DNA from: Chloroflexota bacterium
Lineage (GTDB): Bacteria; Chloroflexota; Limnocylindria; Limnocylindrales; CSP1-4
Direction: 5' to 3'
Length of the DNA: 7,572 nt
Assembly (NCBI GenBank): GCA_021790715.1
Contig: JAJYGK010000077.1
Location: 1 to 7,572, forward strand
In this document: positions 4,346-7,572 of the stretch, piece after piece
Layout: each line of letters opens with the position of its first letter
Numbering within the stretch: the stretch's first letter is position 1
Notes under the pieces: model-generated
What the model was told of the DNA's origin: nothing
Seen by the model: the letters and a program-made list of their open reading frames with translations, nothing else
Databases searched by the model: none
Made by a program: the position numbers and the translations under genes

Positions 4346-5722
4346 TCAGAGCGGCTCGAACCGCGCGCTGAAGTGGCGCAGGGCGGGAGGTTCCTGCACG
4401 ATGCGGAACCCGCGCAGCTCGGAGGCGTGGGACGCCACCTCGCGCACCACCTCGATCACGTAGTCGATGTGGGACTGCGTATAGGTCCGGCGCGGGATCG
4501 CGAGCCGGACGAGTTCCATGGGCGCGGGAGACTCGGAGCCGTCCGGATGACGGCCGAACATGACGCTCCCGATCTCGACGCTCCGGATCCCGCCCTCGCG
4601 ATAGAGCGCCGCGGCGAGCGCCTGGCCCGGGTACTGGAGCGGCGGGATCTGCGGCAGGAGCGTGCGCGCGTCGATGTAGACGGCGTGTCCGCCGATCGGC
4701 AGGACGACAGGGACGCCGGCCTGGTCGAGCGCCTCGCCGAGGTACGCGACCGACCGGATGCGGTACCGCAGGTAGTCCTCGTCGACGACCTCCGCGAGCC
4801 CCTGGGCGATCGCCTCAAGGTCGCGACCGGCGAGCCCGCCGTACGTGACGAACCCCTCCGTCAGGATGAGCAGCGCACGGCAGCGCTCGGCGAGCCGGTC
4901 GTCGTTCATGGCCAGCCAGCCGCCGATGTTGGCGAGGCCGTCCTTCTTGGCGCTCATCGTCATCCCGTCCGCGAGCGACGCCATCTCGCGCACGATCTCG
5001 CGGACCGGGCGGTCCGACTGGCCGGGCTCCCGCTCGCGGATGAACCACGCGTTCTCCGCGAACCGGCAGCCGTCAAGGAAGAGTGGGATGTCGTGGCGAT
5101 CGCAGATCGCCCGGACGGCCCGGAGGTTCTCGAGCGAGACCGGCTGGCCGCCGCCCGAGTTGTTCGTGACCGTGACCATGACGACCGGGACGTTCGCCGC
5201 CCCGCGCTCGTCGATGAACCGCTCGAGCGCGTCGACGTCCATGTTCCCCTTGAAGGGGTGGAGCGTGGACGGGACGAGTCCCTCGGGGATCACGAGGTCC
5301 ACGCCCTCGGCGCCCGTCGCCTCGACGTTCGCGCGCGTCGTGTCGAAGTGCGTGTTGTTGGGGATCGCCCGGCCCGGCCCGCCCAGCACGCTGAAGAGGA
5401 TCTTCTCCGCGGCCCGGCCCTGGTGCGTCGGGATCACGTGACGGAACGGGAACAAGTCCTGGACGGCGTCCTGGAACCGGTAGAACGACGGCGACCCGGC
5501 GTAGCTCTCATCGCCGTGCTGGATCGCGGCCCACTGGTCGCGCGACATCGCGCCCGTGCCGGAATCGGTCAGCAGGTCGATCAGGACGTCGTCGGCGTGC
5601 AGGTTGAACATGTTGTACCCGGCCGCCGCGAGGCTGCGGGCCCGCCCTTCCGGGGTCGTGAGGCGGACCGGCTCGACCGAATGGATCCGGAAGGGCTCGA
5701 TGATGGTCTTCCAGTCACCCAC
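4346..5722 (-). CDS. tnaA: Tryptophanase (PLP-dependent beta-eliminating lyase)
   Basis: Cleaves L-tryptophan to indole, pyruvate and ammonia using PLP. The protein has 458 residues from a GTG at 5722, close to E. coli TnaA (471) and Citrobacter tyrosine phenol-lyase (TPL, 456). The GTG is chosen because homology starts at WKTIIEPFRIHSVEP, upstream codons are Arg/Pro-rich, and TATCCT lies 7 nt before it. PLP-site residues are present: THQGR (99-103), Asp217 and Arg220 in DGCRFAEN, and the Schiff-base Lys260 in MSAKKDG. Arg411 in IPRRTYTQ should bind the substrate carboxylate. Three positions that separate the two enzymes are tryptophanase-like: Asp127 (Thr124 in TPL), Ile384 (Arg381 in TPL) and His450 (Phe448 in TPL). 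Other stretches, such as DGLANIGGWLAMND and YGGLAGRDLEA, look more like TPL. No tryptophan permease (tnaB) or TnaC-like leader peptide lies beside it, so regulation differs from E. coli. Confidence 0.93.
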   Translation of the reverse strand: MGDWKTIIEPFRIHSVEPVRLTTPEGRARSLAAAGYNMFNLHADDVLIDLLTDSGTGAMSRDQWAAIQHGDESYAGSPSFYRFQDAVQDLFPFRHVIPTHQGRAAEKILFSVLGGPGRAIPNNTHFDTTRANVEATGAEGVDLVIPEGLVPSTLHPFKGNMDVDALERFIDERGAANVPVVMVTVTNNSGGGQPVSLENLRAVRAICDRHDIPLFLDGCRFAENAWFIREREPGQSDRPVREIVREMASLADGMTMSAKKDGLANIGGWLAMNDDRLAERCRALLILTEGFVTYGGLAGRDLEAIAQGLAEVVDEDYLRYRIRSVAYLGEALDQAGVPVVLPIGGHAVYIDARTLLPQIPPLQYPGQALAAALYREGGIRSVEIGSVMFGRHPDGSESPAPMELVRLAIPRRTYTQSHIDYVIEVVREVASHASELRGFRIVQEPPALRHFSARFEPL

Positions 5723-5735
5723 GGCGACGAGGATA
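5723..5735 (-). promoter_or_regulatory. Putative leaderless promoter of tryptophanase
   Basis: TATCCT (5735-5730, - strand) matches four of six -10 positions and lies 7 nt before the GTG start at 5722. There is no Shine-Dalgarno and no clear -35. If correct, the mRNA begins at or next to GTG and leaves no room for a TnaC-type attenuator. Confidence 0.4.
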
Positions 5736-5789
5736 CGCCGCGCGACGGCGCGGGGCCGCCGGATGGGGCCGGCGGCTCCGGGGAAGCGC

Positions 5790-5917
5790 GGCGGGCGACG
5801 GCCCGCCACTCGTCAGCGCGAGCAGACGGGCAATGTCCCGCGGAATGGCGGCGGGATCAGGCGGGCGGGAGCCCGCGGGTGGTCAGTGCGAGCAGGCGTG
5901 CGGGCTGCCGGCGGAAT
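5790..5917 (-). repeat. Tandem degenerate duplication (offset 70 bp) of the erpA 3' end with its hairpin
   Basis: The segment 5860-5917 covers the last codons of erpA, its TGA and the hairpin after it. It has a diverged copy at 5790-5846. At a fixed 70-bp offset I count 31 identical bases of 41 from 5790/5860, including the stop-codon TCA (5813 and 5883) and GCGAGCAG; a shared GCGGAAT follows with one base of slippage. Each copy carries its own perfect hairpin (5790-5807 and 5861-5876). The 160-bp gap 5723-5882 holds nothing else recognisable apart from the tnaA promoter-like element. Confidence 0.6.
5861..5876 (-). terminator. Tetraloop hairpin just after erpA
   Basis: GCGGGC (5861-5866) and GCCCGC (5871-5876) form a perfect 6-bp stem around a 4-nt loop, starting 6 nt after the erpA stop on the - strand. 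A sister hairpin with a 7-bp stem (GGCGGGC 5790-5796, GCCCGCC 5801-5807) lies 70 bp further downstream. Neither has a U-run; together they look like a tandem U-less terminator. Confidence 0.45.
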
Positions 5918-6290
5918 CGGCTGTGCGGAAGCTGCTGCCGCAGCCGCAGGCGGAGACGGCGTTCGGGTTGTTCACGGTGAACCCGGCGCCCATCAGCGTG
6001 TCGACGTAGTCGATCTCGGAGCCGACCAGGTACTGCGTGCTGTCGCCGTCCACGTACACGCGGATCCCCTGCGACTCGATCGTCAGGTCGTCCGCGGTCG
6101 GCTGGTCCTCCAGCATCATCCCGTACCGGAAGCCCGAGCAGCCGCCGCTGTACACGTAGACGCGGAGCCCGATCGCCGGGTTCGCTTCGTCGGCCGTCAG
6201 CTCGCGGAGCTTGTCGGCTGCCGCGTCGGTCAGCCGGACGATCGGCTGGACGGCCGGCTGCGGGAGGGACTGTGGCTCGGTGTTCAGCAT
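5883..6290 (-). CDS. erpA: ErpA/IscA-type (HesB family) iron-sulfur cluster insertion protein
   Basis: An A-type carrier that receives Fe-S clusters from the assembly machinery and passes them to apoproteins in the cytoplasm. It has 135 residues: a Pro/Gln-rich N-terminal extension (1-16), then the core IVRLTDAAADKLREL (17-31). The three cluster-binding cysteines are Cys51 in SGGCSGF and Cys115 and Cys117 in SACGCGSSF. The segments QYLVGSEIDYVD (86-97) and NPNAVSACGCGSSF closely resemble ErpA. After the usual end (SSF, 121) there is an extra 14-residue tail ending H131-A-C133-S-H135, not part of the family core. The ATG at 6290 is supported by GGAGG 11 nt upstream and a promoter at 6351-6379. 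It sits alone: no suf, isc or nifU genes are adjacent. Confidence 0.95.
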   Translation of the reverse strand: MLNTEPQSLPQPAVQPIVRLTDAAADKLRELTADEANPAIGLRVYVYSGGCSGFRYGMMLEDQPTADDLTIESQGIRVYVDGDSTQYLVGSEIDYVDTLMGAGFTVNNPNAVSACGCGSSFRTADSAGSPHACSH

Positions 6291-6301
6291 CGGGGGTGAC
6301 G

Positions 6302-6306
6302 CCTCC
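6302..6306 (-). promoter_or_regulatory. Shine-Dalgarno of erpA
   Basis: GGAGG on the - strand ends 11 nt before the ATG at 6290. The spacing is slightly long. It is the only clear anti-16S match before any complete gene start in this window. Confidence 0.55.
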
Positions 6307-6330
6307 GCATGTGTCGCGTTCGGGCGGGCG

Positions 6331-6343
6331 CGGGCGGCGCCCG
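6331..6343 (-). other. Small GC hairpin at the predicted 5' end of the erpA mRNA
   Basis: CGGGC and GCCCG form a perfect 5-bp stem around a 3-nt loop. On the - strand it starts about at the transcription start predicted from the -10 at 6351-6356. It could protect the 5' end or simply reflect base composition. Confidence 0.3.
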
Positions 6344-6350
6344 TCCGCTC

Positions 6351-6379
6351 ATCCTAGTGGCCGGCGGCAATTTTCACAA
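6351..6379 (-). promoter_or_regulatory. Sigma70-type promoter for erpA
   Basis: On the - strand TTGTGA (6379-6374) is separated by exactly 17 nt from TAGGAT (6356-6351); each matches its consensus at four of six positions. The expected start is near 6344, giving a leader of about 54 nt before the ATG at 6290. The surrounding AT-rich patch (about 6369-6394) stands out in this GC-rich DNA. Confidence 0.55.
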
Positions 6380-6409
6380 GAAGGCTGCGAAAATCAGCGC
6401 CCGCCGGCC
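6359..6409 (-). terminator. Long imperfect hairpin after the thiolase gene, overlapping the erpA promoter
   Basis: GGCCGGCGG (6359-6367) pairs perfectly with CCGCCGGCC (6401-6409). Inside it, ATTTT (6370-6374) pairs with AAAAT (6390-6394) beyond an asymmetric internal loop, leaving a 15-nt apical loop. It begins 12 nt after the thiolase stop. No U-run follows. The distal arm forms most of the spacer of the erpA promoter. Confidence 0.45.
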
Positions 6410-6421
6410 TCGCGGCGGGGT

Positions 6422-7572
<1,151 letters not shown>

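Noticed and set aside
5723..5882. A TnaC-like leader peptide or tryptophan riboswitch-like element before tryptophanase
   Set aside because: The predicted transcription start is at the GTG, no short frame with a Trp codon followed by Pro is evident, and the gap is accounted for by the duplicated erpA end and hairpins.
4223..5980. A 585-codon open frame on + opposite tryptophanase
   Set aside because: It is antisense to a full-length tryptophanase with all catalytic residues, and its own translation (repeats of Arg, Asp, Val) is typical of the complement of a GC-rich gene.

Overview
The window is very GC-rich bacterial chromosome. It is densely packed with housekeeping and catabolic genes and shows no phage, transposon, CRISPR or tRNA/rRNA signature. 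High GC, frequent leaderless-looking starts and the mix of genes (ATP-dependent DNA ligase, tryptophanase, ErpA, PcaF-type thiolase, soluble sulfite-oxidase-like protein) would fit an uncultured Chloroflexota or actinobacterial lineage. This is inference from gene style only; no marker gene here settles taxonomy.

Layout, left to right. (1) The 3' end of a rhodanese-fold sulfurtransferase on + (2-208), converging on (2) an uncharacterised 183-residue protein on - (265-816) built from two related halves. (3) A 568-residue ATP-dependent DNA ligase on - (941-2647). (4) Divergent from it across only 28 bp, a RimJ/RimL-type GNAT acetyltransferase on + (2676-3320), followed 9 bp later by (5) a small helical orphan protein on + (3330-3608). 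(6) A cofactor-binding sulfite-oxidase-like molybdoenzyme on + (3724-4323), converging across 22 bp on (7) a tryptophanase on - (4346-5722). (8) ErpA-type Fe-S carrier on - (5883-6290). (9) A thiolase of the beta-ketoadipyl-CoA type on - (6422 to beyond the right edge).

The genes look like individually transcribed units rather than one pathway. Only the GNAT and the small protein are spaced like an operon. Five starts (unknown protein, ligase, GNAT, molybdoenzyme, tryptophanase) have a -10-like hexamer 6-9 nt before the start codon and no Shine-Dalgarno, so their mRNAs are probably leaderless. erpA is the exception: it has a -35/17/-10 promoter, a leader and a GGAGG. Several stop codons are abutted or overlapped by GC-rich hairpins without a U-run.

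I did not find a convincing new multi-gene system. The points most worth a second look are the internally duplicated unknown protein, the symmetrical back-to-back promoter between ligase and GNAT, the in-frame minisatellite in the ligase, the tandemly duplicated 3' end of erpA, the rhodanese domain with Asp in place of the catalytic Cys, and the tryptophanase whose specificity residues contrast with tyrosine phenol-lyase-like surroundings.
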